This document shows positions 22,274 to 34,375 of a stretch of DNA of 64,000 bases, one piece after another. Within the stretch, counting starts at the first letter, position 1. Every line of letters starts with the position of its first letter. The translations under genes were made by a program, and so were the position numbers. Source of the DNA: Myrica gale (Eukaryota > Streptophyta > Magnoliopsida > Fagales > Myricaceae); assembly GCA_963930655.1 (NCBI GenBank), contig OZ005605.1, forward strand, positions 25,241,501-25,305,500, written 5' to 3'. The notes under the pieces are model-generated. The model did not search any database. It was given only the letters and a program-made list of their open reading frames with translations, and was not told the DNA's origin.

Positions 22274-25200
22274 CAAGCGAACAAAAAGTACACTAATTGG
22301 AACTCAATACACTGATCCCCAGTATAACCTACCGTACGAATAGAACAAACAGGACCAATAAGCACGACCGTTTACAATTACAATACAAAACATTTATACC
22401 TTCCCAATGTATTCACAACAAATACCCAGTACCCAAATAAGTCTTACCCAAGGTATATATACACCAGGAAATTAACATTCGAAAACCCCCCGGAGAAAAA
22501 AGAATATATATTCCACTATGATCCGACCATGTATAATTCTGCAGAAGCATTAATATTCATGCTGTTTCCAACTTCTTACTTGTTTGGATTATAAGTGGGT
22601 AGTACTTGAATTGAATTTATAAAGAAAAAGTTCATGAAACACCATAAAGTACACAAAAAAGCAAAGGATTTCTGAAACCCTTATATTTTCACAATATTAT
22701 TATTAGGAACCTAAGCAAAGGTGCTCGTCTCCATTGAATATTCTTCTTGTTCTGATGCATTATTCATTTATGATCTCTTCAACGTAACTATGGATAGTGC
22801 AGTATCCTACATTAATTCCTATATATTTAATTACTGTATCGGTCATCACAGAGATATTTTAAATATAATGTATATGAAATAGATGGAAAAGACAAATCAT
22901 TAGGATTAGGTATGTCAGATCACATCCAAACAAAGTAATTAAACTAATTTCGCAATTAAATTATAATTGGTCTGGTTAAGGCCCATTCAAGTAGCTAGGT
23001 TTCCACCAACTCCGATTGGCTGAGTCGACATTTCCAACCTGAAAACGACAAATAATTCCAAACGAAACAAATTTGATGACCATTAATTAAAATGAAAATG
23101 TTCTTCTCAGAAGTTAGCTAGTGTCCGTGATCTGCTCAGCGTGTAAGCTTTACAACTTCCGTGCAACAACTAAAAACGTGATTATTTGACACTCCACGTA
23201 TGCTATTGACTACCCCATTTTAAGCAGTTTTCTTTCGTTTCAAAATTTTATGCATCTCTACAATTTTTCAAATACGATCACCCAGAGTTGGCATTGTGAC
23301 TGCATAATATGATATGTTTCTGCCCTGCTGGGATTAAGTTTACGGAATCAGTTTTTTTTCTTTTCATTTTTATAAGAAGAAACGTATCGAGAAATATATA
23401 GCATATTGGTCGATGTCAGAAATGGACGTAAACAGGCAATAATGTTACATGGTACTGCTTAGATCAAATTAAAAAACGGAAAAATTTAGCATGTTGTCTA
23501 TTGACTGGATACTATTTAATCTCCTACTGAATCTAGATTAAGTTATTGGGTACCGACCTCTAACTACTTGTATTGTCTAATATTGCTTGTGCTAAATAAA
23601 TATTCTTATTAAGTTGTGGCCATGTTTCATTTGCTCAGTACAAAGCCGATCGACCTTGATCACATATAATTGACAATCTGACAGTCCCCCATTTCTTATC
23701 TATATTCTATACAGTTTAAGAAGCTAGCCAAGCCATGCAACTAGAACCAGCTGGGGCATGCAGTCCAATTCATAAAAGAGCTAGCTGTTGCTTTATTCGA
23801 TCGGTATGAATTAATATAGCTTTTCATCCATATATATATAAAAGAGAGGCCAGTCGGTACCTTTGTTCTGTCATCTTTTTCCCTTTCAATTTTCTTGATC
23901 ATATATATAGAACTTAAAAGAAGAAGAACGAATTCTAAGAAGATGAAGACACTGAAAAACCAAACAGTAATATGGAGTATATAAATAGTCTCCTAATGTT
24001 ATGTCTAATTAATTCCTAATTAAAATTTTTATTTTTCTGAGTCTTATTATATACACACTAGACTTCTAGCTAGTACTTAATTATGGCATGGACAGACGGG
24101 ACTGGGTACCAATATATGTGGCCAGATTCATGGAATCGGCCTTCTTGAACGGGAATATTGTTTCATATTCATTTGCACTAGTACTCCTAATTAATGTAAT
24201 TCATTATTTATTTCTTAATTTTTTTGGTTGACTTTTAAATTGAGGAGTTGGTCAACTAAGCAAGGCATTATTGTTATCAATATTTAGCTATATCCAAGTT
24301 TTTAAAATAATACGATTGTACTTGCTGGTTTACAGAGTGCATGTTCTATTTCAGGGAAATTAATTAAGCCATTATTAGCCAATTACGTGGACGACATGGA
24401 TCACTGTAACAAATATACGACCACGACCCTACACCGGCCACATGTGGTTGATTGAAATTTGCGAACGGGTCTTATTCCTTAAAGCACGTTTCTGATGTAT
24501 CTACAAAGTTGACATATGAGACCTCCAAGAGAGGGGTAGCGTATCCACTTACTCGCCTTCCTATTATCCTAGTTATATAGTAGTTGACGCTCATAGTCTA
24601 ATTCGTATATAAATAAATGAACACAATTAATGATCTCCATTGAAACTCGTTAACGGCCTATTGCCAGCTTGCTGAAAAAATATATTATACCATTATTCCC
24701 GTAACTAAAGTTGCTAGGGCATGCATATGTCGATTCTTGCAGCTTCCATCAAATGGTGAATTTTCTTGCTTCTATATGCATGCGGAAGTCGCCTCTGGAT
24801 ACTGTGTGGTTCAGGCAGTACTGCATATGGAGCACAAGGCATAAGGCTCCTCTCTTATACATGATATTGGCCTTTCCGTGTAATGGGTAGGCAATATTGG
24901 TGCAAGGCTCCAATTACTGTTATCCGTAGTCTGCAGGTCCTCGGCTTTAAAGCCTAAAGGAATGTGACATTAGTTAAGAGCTTCACATGCCAGAACTTGT
25001 TTTCCAGACAGTTCCCCTCGATGCTTTTCCAATTCCCTAGGTGAGAGGGGAGCTATCTTTTTATTATAAAAGGCAAATTTCGTTGTGCAAAACGATTTGC
25101 GGCTTCAGAGCTTAGAGATAACGGACCCTTCCTTGCCTTACTTGAAGTGAGTGATAAAAGGACTGAGAGCCATTGGGGTGGGGAGGGATTGAGGGAATAT

Positions 25201-27850
25201 CCAAACACACGGTCTTTCTACCGAAATGGGAAAAAGGGGATAGCGAGGAACCTCATGGGACCTCTGATATGAAAGGTGGAAAGTACAATTATTTTTGGAT
25301 TGAGAGCGGGGGAGAGAAAGATTAGCAAATTTTACTATATTTGGCTTGGATGATTCTGCAAGTTTTCCATCTGACGAGTCCTTAATTTTAGGATGGGGGC
25401 CGGCCATTATGGGCCTTATTACCTTATACCCCTTAATAATTCCACCCTTATCAACATGGTCCAAGTTCCAAGTGGGGCCCGTGATCAGCCTCCTTTTCCA
25501 GCTTCTTTTTCAGTTTCTAAATATAGTAAATCTTGATCTTTTTTCCTGGGGTTTTGTGTTTCAGCTGTCAACCTCGTTGAATGTTGTTCGCCCTTTCGGT
25601 TTCGGCTTGAAAGCGAGCTCCCCTGTTTTCTTTCTCTTTCGGTTTTTCCATTAAATTCAGATAACCCACTGGCCTCTGATCAAGAATTCTCGCTGGCTTA
25701 GCGTTTTTGCGGTTTGGTCTTTTAGATAGGGTTCAATAAACTGCGCCAAGTAGCTGTCTTCGATCTGTGGTTTTGGGAAGTTCGTCTTTATCCAAAAATC
25801 CCTTTCACTTCGAGCAGAATTTGGTCTTCAGGTCTCTAAACCTACACAAAGCAATACTCATGAAATCAGGGTGGCTATCGATGATAATCTAAGCATTGCA
25901 AAGTTGATAGATGTCAGATGAAAAGCTGAACGGTTAGTGTACGAAATGTAGCAGAAGTCTTAAGGCTAGAAAATTCTTGGCTAAGCCGTGTACACATCGT
26001 TGTGTACAAAACTCAGACCCAATGGTTCTGACAACGTTGGCCTTTTTTTGACTTGGATTAATTTGCTTGACGATTTGGCACAAGCATCAATGAACTAAAG
26101 TTGGGGTTTCTTGTTACGTTATATATGTGGCTTGAACAAACTTCACCGCCCAAATTCCAGTGTTTCACACAATGAAATAATCCAGCATTTCTGTCTGAAA
26201 ATGAACCATAAGGGCATCAGATCCATCTTTAATTTATCTAGTCACCTTCCTGTCAAATAAAGAACAGATGCCCAGGAGACGAAGACTGAGAAATAAAATA
26301 GGACAAAACTTGAGATATTATTTTATTCAGCCTTGAGAGAGATGGTAAAGCGCAGGTGCAATTGGTGCACTGTCACACTTAATTATCTGATAAATATACT
26401 GAAGAGATGCTTTTCTCATAGAAAATCCCACAACTTTTATATGTGTGTGAGAAATAATAATAATTATTATTATTATTAATGCATGGCCCGTACTCTTTAA
26501 TTGGAGAAGGAATATTGGCTTATGCCATCTCAATCTGGAGCGACCAAATGACCATTGATGATGGGCCAAAGTCGGGTCGGAGTATGGCTTTCGTCGTATT
26601 AACGAAGAAGTCCAGTAGCAGCTCGACCCTCTCTGCACCACTGATGGGCAGAATATTTTTCAGATGGTCCAACACAAAAATGGACCCAATAAGTTAGTAA
26701 AATAGGGAGCCCAACAAAATCTTCTTTTATGGGCTCCACAATGGTTTTCGGATGTCCAATCACAATGGTACATGCAACAAGATTAAGACCTCCCTCAATT
26801 AGCCACGAGGGAGATGTTCCCTGGGGGGTCCTCAATTACACTAATTAACCTTTCTCACCTAAAAGTATGACTGTCCACCCTTGAAACTGAGTAACGTGTA
26901 CGAAATAGAGGCCCATCTATATGGGTCCAAACGGCAAACGTGGGACTGTGACATTATATGTCTGATAAAAGTACGAGTGGACACCAACCTCACGTCGATT
27001 TCTAATGATTCTCCTACCCTTTGAGGTTTCCCAGACCATTTTCCATCCTTCTCACGTCAATTTCCGAGGATTTTAGATGGTGGAACCAACTATATCAACG
27101 TCCCAAACTACTTTCCAACCTCCTAACGTCAATTTTCTATGGTTTTAGCAGAGTTTTTTTTAGTATAGTTGAACCTAAGATATCAGGTCCCAAACCGTAA
27201 GCTAGGACGATGTAACATTTCTGATTCAACGAAGAATTCTCTGGAGAAACGTAAATCTGGCGTACGCTCCATCAAACCAGAAACATTGCACACCGCCTCA
27301 TTAGCAGCTCACCACTGCGTTAACTCAGAGAACGTGAATGTGGGCGCAAGAGCGAGACACAGACTAACAAAGACAAAAAAAAAAGTCCAGAGGAAGAAAA
27401 GCTTTTACAGGCTGTAAAGAAGAGATAATAGGTTCCCACATATCTAAGGGTAAGAGGGCAGATGCGGCCACGGCGTTCCGAGAATCAACGAGTCTTCTTT
27501 TTGTTGTCTGGCTTACAAGGGCCTTTATTATGGTCCCTGCAGTCAAAAATTGGAGTTGAAAATCAGACAGGCGCCGCTGTTGAGGGCACTTTAATCGATC
27601 TGTTTTGGAGAACCCAGTGAAGGGGGCAGGAGAAGCTAAAATTCGATATAACACATGGGAGGGAGCGTTTTGGTCCCACTCTGTACGGTGCGCATAAACA
27701 AACATATTTTCAGGATTCCCCGTCCCATATTCTAAGGCTTTATTGGAACCGGTGACCACCTGCTCCATTTGCGACTCTCTTGAATTACAAGTGGGGGATA
27801 AGAACTAAACAAGGAAGATACTTCACAATAGTTCCTGGTCCGGGTCCTCC
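22274..27850. other. Long gene-poor stretch
   Basis: About 5.6 kb without a recognisable gene. It is AT-rich to about 25000, then less so. ORFs at 25138, 25346, 26327, 26479, 27169 and 27364 have no recognisable motifs and overlap each other on opposite strands. A short AAT/ATT microsatellite lies at 26453-26480. An unannotated non-coding transcript cannot be excluded around 25500-25900, but nothing in the sequence demands one. Confidence 0.45.
26453..26480. repeat. AAT/ATT microsatellite
   Basis: A run of AAT followed by TAT/ATT triplets, self-complementary around the switch point near 26463. Short ORFs with poly-isoleucine here are artefacts of it. Confidence 0.8.
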
Positions 27851-28004
27851 GGGAAACGATAAAAAGATAAAAAGCCACCTATTATTTGCAGCATCCCCGC
27901 ACATGTACACGAAATCCCTCCTGGACCGGGAAAAGATCAAAAGATAACAAAGCCACCAACTATTTGCAGCATACGAGCACACGTACAAGAACTCCCTAGG
28001 CGAA
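27851..28004. repeat. Two-copy tandem duplication, 77-bp unit
   Basis: The unit starting 'gggaaacgataaaaagataa' at 27851 is repeated from 27928 ('gggaaaagatcaaaagataa'). Both contain 'aaagccacc', 'tatttgcagcat' and 'gcacatgtacacgaa' or its diverged form. The copies differ at several sites, so the duplication is not recent. Confidence 0.8.
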
Positions 28005-28315
28005 TGCAGCAAAATATTTTACACAATACAGACAAATGGATAAAATCAACTCCGTCACGTTCTACAACTTTACCCCAATAAAGCATTCGCATTACACAAG
28101 ATAGCAACAACCAATAATTGTTGGGGGCATAATTGTGGGGACTGGGAGAGGGAGGAGGGGAATCTGTCTGTCCCAGTTCCATAAATAATCTTTTATCTGA
28201 GAAGCACAGAAACATGTTTTATGTTCAGATAAGTAAGGGCATAAGACTAGATCAAAGAAAGCAGAAATTGTATGTTTTGTGCACTGTCCGAGAACAACAA
28301 TGTCTACATTCATTC

Positions 28316-28335
28316 TTCTTCTTTTTTTGATAAGT
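28316..28335 (-). mobile_element. Ultra-short retroposon tail insertion with 17-bp target-site duplication
   Basis: A 20-bp insert (TTCTTCTTTTTTTGATAAGT on plus) is flanked by identical 17-bp copies of AATGTCTACATTCATTC at 28299-28315 and 28336-28352. On the minus strand the insert reads ACTTATC plus an A-rich tail. That is what an extremely 5'-truncated LINE or SINE insertion would leave. The 17-bp duplication suits target-primed reverse transcription. Confidence 0.75.
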
Positions 28336-28352
28336 AATGTCTACATTCATTC

Positions 28353-28931
28353 ATACAAGTAGTCATATAAGAATATTAGATATAAACATATCACCGTCCC
28401 CAAATTCAAGATGACCAATCATAGATGATAATGCACCACCAGGTTGATACCCAATTAGTAAGAGATCGTAGAGGTTTAGTGAAATGAAAAAATATATAAA
28501 AAAAAACTAGCTATAAATCACATCAAGCTGAAGTATGATTGACTGGAGGACCATACACGTCAAGAGATGACATACTTCTGAAGCAGTTGTCAAAGAAAAA
28601 GAAACTAATTCCAGCAGGAATTTACGGCTCTTAAGCAAAATCTAGCAGATATTCATAAGCATATAGATGGTTCAGCATAGCCTAATTCACAACCTACTAA
28701 ATTATAGATGTTCATTGCCATAAAGTCAAGCTTCAAACAGAAATACCATAAAATTGCATCGATTAAGCTGCAAATCCATAAAATCTACTACCTTCAGAGG
28801 AAGGTTACACACAGAACCCACCATCAGCTACCAAACACCGAAAACAGAGAAGCCCCATATGTTTCCATATCTTCTCCGGGAAAACTCAGTGCCATTGCAC
28901 TCGATAACAATTGCAGATAACACTGGTTTGC
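28353..28931. other. 3' flank of the second MCTP gene
   Basis: AT-rich sequence after the stop codon of the minus-strand MCTP. It probably includes its 3' UTR. No gene recognised. Confidence 0.45.
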
Positions 28932-31256
28932 TCATAACATGCAGTCTGTTCTGGCCGGCAACCTCCTGAAGAAATTCAACGGTACTGAAGGAAGCTTATG
29001 CCGAAACCTTGGATGCCTCAAAACATAAAATCCTGCGAGAAGGGCCACAACTTGGAATGGTGTAACATAGAGAACAATAGCAGCAACCAGACAAAAAATT
29101 ACAAACAGAGCTGTTGCTCTGGGATCTCGCCAGCTCAGCAAAGATTGTAGCCTCTCCCCTTGCGTAGCCAAGTCACCAACCACAGTCTGAATCCTCCCAG
29201 CAATACTTCTCAACCGATCATACCGCATCCTCACAATGTCAGAAGGCCGGGAAGTTGGAAAGGTATCAAATTCTTCATCGAGTTCATCAGGATGGGCAGA
29301 ATCAGCATGGGAAAGGCGAGTGTCCATGTGAGGAGGATGTCTTGGCCTCCATCTATAATACCAAACCCCGATCAAGAAAAGATAAAGGAAAATTGTTGGT
29401 AAGATGAGCTCAGGGTACATGACCAGTATTATAAACAAGACGTGAATCAATACAGTTGTGATGGGGTTTTTCCAGTGGCAAATCTGATCGAACCACTTTC
29501 CTACAGCAATCAACCCACTAAAAACACCCATAATTCTGAAGAAGTTTGCTTTGCTCCTTCTCATACTCCATATGTGAGATCCCACATCCAACATATACTC
29601 CACCACCTCTTTCCTCAAAGATGGTTCAGCACGGCTTAACCTCAGTGATACAAGTTGAGTTGCCTGGTGCCTCAAGCTATCAAGCTGGCTAACGGTTAAT
29701 GGATGGATATAGTGCATTTTAGGCAAAAGAGGATGTGAGTACATGTGCATCATATTTAGTAAAGAGGAGCAAGTGAACCTCACAGCCAAATGAATTTCAC
29801 CCATCTTCTTCACCCCATTGGGGTGCAGAACAAGAAGTGGATACGAGTGTGTGTAAACCCGATCAGTTTCAAGGGTGGACAGTCGTATCCTCACCTTCCC
29901 AATTCTTGAATCCTTGGCTCCTCCAGACTTATCTCCTCCATGCAAATGGCAGTTATCAAACACCCCAATTGTTATCACTGTACAAGGATCAAATACCTCC
30001 CATGTATATTGCTCGTTCCACTTGGGTGTAAAGCTGTCTATAATTGTCCTTGTCCTAACCCACTTCTGACCATATTTTGCCACACAATACGCATCTGTTG
30101 TCCCACGCCCGTCTTTGGTTTTCATTGGCATTAACCCCTGAGCATTTAGAATCCCAAGTTCCAGTACCCCAATGCTGGACTTCCACAACTGTTTTGCTGT
30201 TGGTCGAAGGTCACTGCTATAGTGTGTTGATTCGTCCAGTACATGATAACCACCTTCCAAGCAGATTCTCATATGAATCCGGCTGGCAAATTTAATTTCC
30301 TTCTTCTGATCCCCTTCCACAATGACATGCCTTTCAAGATTAAACCACCTAGTATTCACAGGTTTATGATCAAGCCTCCTATCAATGTACTGCAAGGGGA
30401 TTGCACACCTCCCTAAAAGTTCATCCTTGTTTGGTGCAACTCTGTCTTCTACACTCAAAATCAGGTGCTCCTCAAATGGTTCAGCAGCTACAAACATTAA
30501 ATCCTCATTCCACATAGGATTAATAGTCCTGCTTTGAGATATTCTGGTTCTTAAAGCCTGATTTCCCAGGATAGCCTTCACATACACTTCCGGGAACCTG
30601 CCCTTATCACTTGGTTGCAAGTCCTGGGCTTCAATAACATTGACTCTCAAATACCAAAGCTTAGGAGAGAGGTACACCTTTGAACGCATATTAGAAAGAC
30701 CATCAGTTCCGCTAACTCCAGCAGCATCTGAATTCCACGCTTCAGGAAATGCTTCATCAGCTTGTGTACCCATCCAAACAGCCAACATCAGCTCTCCCTT
30801 AACCTTATCCCCCTTCCTGTCCTCCAATCGATACCACTGCGGGGCCAATGGACTATCCGGGGGAACCCGTTTTGGAACTTCATTCAGATCAACCAAAACC
30901 CGACCCATGAAATCATCTTTCACAACATCCTTATCCTTGACAGAAACCTCAAGCACCGAAGCCTGAATCCTGTCTTTTGAGAAAGCAAATACCTGGTTCC
31001 ACTCGGGATTTGTCTTCTTCTCAAAATGCCGAGTTGTACCCTTGTAGTTTCCAAGCTTCACCTCCACGTAAGGGTCACAACTACCGGTGACATCTTTTGC
31101 TGGCAAGTCCTTGGCCTTGACAACCCGTACATAGAGATACTGCATCTGTTCAACGAGGTCATAGGTGCTCGTATGCTTGTCGCCAGTGACCTTTCCCCCT
31201 CCAAGATGGGGATAGGTCTCCTTCAACAAAAAATCTTCTGGAGGAGGCCTCTGCAT
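28932..31256 (-). CDS. MCTP3: MCTP of the FTIP3/MCTP3 type: three C2 domains and C-terminal membrane region
   Basis: Single-exon 774-aa protein starting MQRPPPEDFLLKET and ending RLPARTDCML, both very close to the Arabidopsis At3g57880 product as I remember it. C2 domains lie at about 38-140 (YLYVRVVKAKDLPAKDVTG), 200-305 (LWYLRVNVIEAQDL) and 365-480 (GVLELGILNAQGL). The PRT_C region follows with hydrophobic segments near VLIHVLFIILVMYPELI and LFVIFCLVAAIVLYVTPF. MCTP3/FTIP3 and its paralogue FTIP4 act in meristem cells on trafficking of the homeodomain protein STM. MCTPs as a group bridge ER and plasma membrane at plasmodesmata. It is clearly related to the FTIP1-type gene at 6844-9234, but the N-terminus and many family-specific positions differ. 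The two are old paralogues and not a recent tandem pair. A downstream-of-promoter leader intron ending just before the ATG ('aaacccag' acceptor) is possible. Confidence 0.93.
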   Translation of the reverse strand: MQRPPPEDFLLKETYPHLGGGKVTGDKHTSTYDLVEQMQYLYVRVVKAKDLPAKDVTGSCDPYVEVKLGNYKGTTRHFEKKTNPEWNQVFAFSKDRIQASVLEVSVKDKDVVKDDFMGRVLVDLNEVPKRVPPDSPLAPQWYRLEDRKGDKVKGELMLAVWMGTQADEAFPEAWNSDAAGVSGTDGLSNMRSKVYLSPKLWYLRVNVIEAQDLQPSDKGRFPEVYVKAILGNQALRTRISQSRTINPMWNEDLMFVAAEPFEEHLILSVEDRVAPNKDELLGRCAIPLQYIDRRLDHKPVNTRWFNLERHVIVEGDQKKEIKFASRIHMRICLEGGYHVLDESTHYSSDLRPTAKQLWKSSIGVLELGILNAQGLMPMKTKDGRGTTDAYCVAKYGQKWVRTRTIIDSFTPKWNEQYTWEVFDPCTVITIGVFDNCHLHGGDKSGGAKDSRIGKVRIRLSTLETDRVYTHSYPLLVLHPNGVKKMGEIHLAVRFTCSSLLNMMHMYSHPLLPKMHYIHPLTVSQLDSLRHQATQLVSLRLSRAEPSLRKEVVEYMLDVGSHIWSMRRSKANFFRIMGVFSGLIAVGKWFDQICHWKNPITTVLIHVLFIILVMYPELILPTIFLYLFLIGVWYYRWRPRHPPHMDTRLSHADSAHPDELDEEFDTFPTSRPSDIVRMRYDRLRSIAGRIQTVVGDLATQGERLQSLLSWRDPRATALFVIFCLVAAIVLYVTPFQVVALLAGFYVLRHPRFRHKLPSVPLNFFRRLPARTDCML

Positions 31257-32640
31257 CTTCTGGGTTTAAGCAGAGACACCCAAATGAAATAGTTCAAGTT
31301 GAAGTTAAAGCGCTCGATGTTGTAGATAGAGTCCCTCAGTCAGTATTTATTCAAAGGTTCCCAGAAGCCTAAAACATCGGAAGAAACCGTGTCAAGTAGC
31401 CGTTAATCAAAACAAAACAACCCTACCTAAACATTCGGAAAACTCAAAAATAGGATAATAACAATAACGAATTTGACGTGTGGGGGAAGGGGGAGGGGGG
31501 GTGCGAAAGGGAAATAGTCAAAAGAAAAAAAAAAAACAGACAGATAAGAGAGGAAAAAATTGGGAAAACAGAGTATGCTCAAAATTAGATTTTAAGAACT
31601 GGATAAGACCATATGAACGTCAGATCTTTAGGAAGAAGAAACTTTGAAGGTTCAAGGGTAGAGAATGACCTATGAACGTCAGATCTAAATGCTTGAAACC
31701 TATTCGAAGCAAAATCAGAAAGAAACAGAGACACGAACCGCAAATAGTACAATCATGCACATTAAAATGCTGTCTGGTTGCCGAGAAAACCAGTAAAATT
31801 CCGAGCAAACGCGGAAAAATAAATTAATAAATAACATAACCGGGTTGATTCCTTCTTTCATTGAATGCAGACCCTATTAAAGGAGAAACTGACACTTAAC
31901 TGGGTTCAACTTATTCATTGGCCTCAGTTCGCTAAACTACTTGTTCTTGGAGAGCCAAAAGACAAGATCACAAAAAATATAATACTCATAAAATGTGGCT
32001 TACATTTCCTAAACTTTCTCGGCAAACATGCATCAGAAAACGCTTAGTAAAATGAAAAAGGTTAGGTAGGAGACCTCAGAAAGCAGAAGGTTTCGAGGCA
32101 TTACTTGAAGATAAACAAGGATCAGAGAAAGCCTACACCGAAAGCGTTGCGGAGTTCATCATCCGGCTGAAGCAAGCGGAAATGGGATTTACTTTTAGTG
32201 GGCAGTGAAATCAAAGAGATAAACGTGAGGAACGGTGGAGGGGAAAAGCGATAGAGAGAGAGAGCGTTTTTCCTTTTGCTTTGGGAGTGGGATCTGATGA
32301 ATATGTGAGAGATATACACAGAAGCTACTCTGTCTTTCTCTCTCTTTTTTGACTGAGTACCGGATACGTGAGAGAGTGAAACAGAGAGACTGTTGATGTA
32401 CAGTAGGGGTGGTGGTGAAAGTGGGACCCGGTCAAGCGTGCGTAGGACATTGTCACATTGGTCGGGCTTTCGCATGTGCAAAACAACGTCGTTTGTTTCT
32501 GGGGCACCTGAGGCGGTTTGGTGCTGCGTTTTTTACCGGGAACATTGATTCCCGATGTGGCCCTGAGGAGCGTCCGCGTTCGGCCATTTACCTTGTATTT
32601 TGGATGACAATTTTACCCCAACACGGACGGCTTGTATTTT
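31257..32640 (-). promoter_or_regulatory. Probable 5' leader and promoter region of the MCTP3-like gene
   Basis: No coding exon is recognised. On the minus strand the stretch at about 32200-32400 is CT-rich (CTCTCTCT runs), a common feature of plant 5' UTRs near the transcription start. A possible leader intron acceptor ('cttaaacccag') lies 3 bases before the ATG at 31256. The region is GC-richer than the AT-rich DNA beyond 32780. The exact start site cannot be seen. Confidence 0.4.
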
Positions 32641-34140
32641 GATCCTTTTCTTCCACAGAGACGATAACAAGAGGCCGTTAGGTAAATTAATTTATGTCAA
32701 GAAATTGATTCCTTTGGCTACAGGCAAAGCCAAAGGAACGTTGGTTTGTGTTCCCGTGTAAGCGTTAAGGTGAGGTGGTAGAATAATTCACTGTTTTCAA
32801 TTTAATTTTGAAAATACAAAATTACAATTACAACACTGAAAGCTTAAATTTTTTAATATAATTTCAATTAAACTCTAACAACTTTTTTACACAAAATTCA
32901 ATATCTTCTCAAATAAAATACAATCATATCTTTTTTATATATATAATTTTTTTCTAAATTTCAATATTTTTTTATTAAAAATTCTATCAAATCATCTTTC
33001 TATTTTTTTTTTACAAAATTTCAATAAAAATACATTTTTCAATCAAATGCCTTTTTTAAAAAAGCCTAATTACTCATGCAGTCACTGTAATATTGATTTT
33101 AACAAATCAATCCCTAAAACACAACTTTGAATATGACAATCCATGTAGTTAATTTTTTAGACATACATGTCTTTTCGGCTACATTTGTAAAGTAAAATTT
33201 TACACTTCCCTAAAATTTTAACCTCCCCAAAATTTTAACACTCAAACACAATCTTCGTCTATTAAAATTAGATCACTAATAAAGATGAGGTCCAAAATAG
33301 GCTATCCGATCTCGAAAATAAATATTTTTATTCATAACCCACGTCGGTCTTCTGCCTTTTTTTTATAAAATGACTTATATGTATAAAACAAAAAAGACTA
33401 CATGTACATGTTCAAAATTATACCTCATGAACTGATTTATTAAAAGTCAATATCGCAGAAAGTGTAGCTGAAATTAAGCCTTAAAAAATTATCAACTTTT
33501 TATAAAATCTCAATAAAAATACAATCTACCTAATTATTTTCATTACTATTCAAATTTCTATAAATTTTGATATTTTTTTTGCAACCCAAAAACTTTGCCG
33601 GCGCACTATAAAAAATAGTATTTATAGTTATGGAAAGCTCTAGAAAGTGACATGTCATTTGGAATTATGTTAGTTAGCGCAGTAAATCAACGCATCATGA
33701 AAAAGTATTCTTCGCTAAAAAGTTAGTTCAAATAGAACGATATATATGGGATGTTTGTTTGCCAAAATATTGGGAAATATTCTCAAAATTTTGGGAATCT
33801 TTAATTTATTGAGATTTATTGAGGTTTGTGAAAAGTGAAGTGTGTAGGTGTAAAAGTTAAAAATTTTGAAGTTTGTTTGGTTTGTCCGATTTGTTGAGAC
33901 CCCAAATATTTGGGGTCTCAAACATGCCTAATCTTGTTTGATAATGATGGAGTTGCTGACGGTGGTTTACTAAATTCGTGCACTATTTTCCGCAGTTATA
34001 ATATTTTTAAATACTTTTGAAGTTTGTTTTATAAATAAGAAAATGACTTCAATTTTAGTATAGCAAGTTTAGAATTAATTAAAGTAAGTCCGGGTACGAC
34101 TCACGAGCCACGAGTCGTGAATACTGGAGAAGTTGATATG
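32641..34140. other. AT-rich intergenic stretch with MITE-like remnants
   Basis: Recurrent 'aatttcaataaaaatac' words between 32900 and 33560 suggest a decayed AT-rich repeat. Positions about 33745-33930 look like a MITE: left end 'gggatgtttgtttgcc', and right end an exact 24-bp palindrome at 33896-33919 (GAGACCCC, then AAATATTT, then its complement) followed by 'aaacatgcc'. No target-site duplication was found. Related palindromic ends are seen near 56540 and 57450. Confidence 0.45.
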
Positions 34141-34149
34141 CTACTTCCG

Positions 34150-34366
34150 GGCAAAAGTTATTGTGTGAGTGGACGGGTGAGATTAAAAGTTGAGAAATCT
34201 AATGGCTGAAAAAATGTCACGTCATTTAATAAATCTGACCCGCGAAACCGACTCGGTTTTATTAAATGACGTGTCATTTTTTCAGCCATTAAATTTCTCA
34301 ACTTTTAATCTCACTCGTCCACTTACACACTCATAAAATAACATCATTCACACAATAACCGACCTC
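34150..34366. mobile_element. Mutator-type MITE, 217 bp, with 9-bp target-site duplication
   Basis: Long inverted arms: 34161-34242 matches the complement of 34256-34350, with shared words 'gattaaaagttgagaaat', 'aatggctgaaaaaatg' and 'cacgtcatttaataaa'. Flanking 9-bp duplications CTACTTCCG at 34141-34149 and 34367-34375 are identical and not low-complexity. The outer ends are only loosely complementary. The arms would fold into a long hairpin around 34250. Confidence 0.88.
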
Positions 34367-34375
34367 CTACTTCCG

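Noticed and set aside
25138..27768. Overlapping ORFs of 80-135 codons as possible novel genes
   Set aside because: They overlap on opposite strands, lack motifs and splice-consistent extensions, and some are built on microsatellite sequence.
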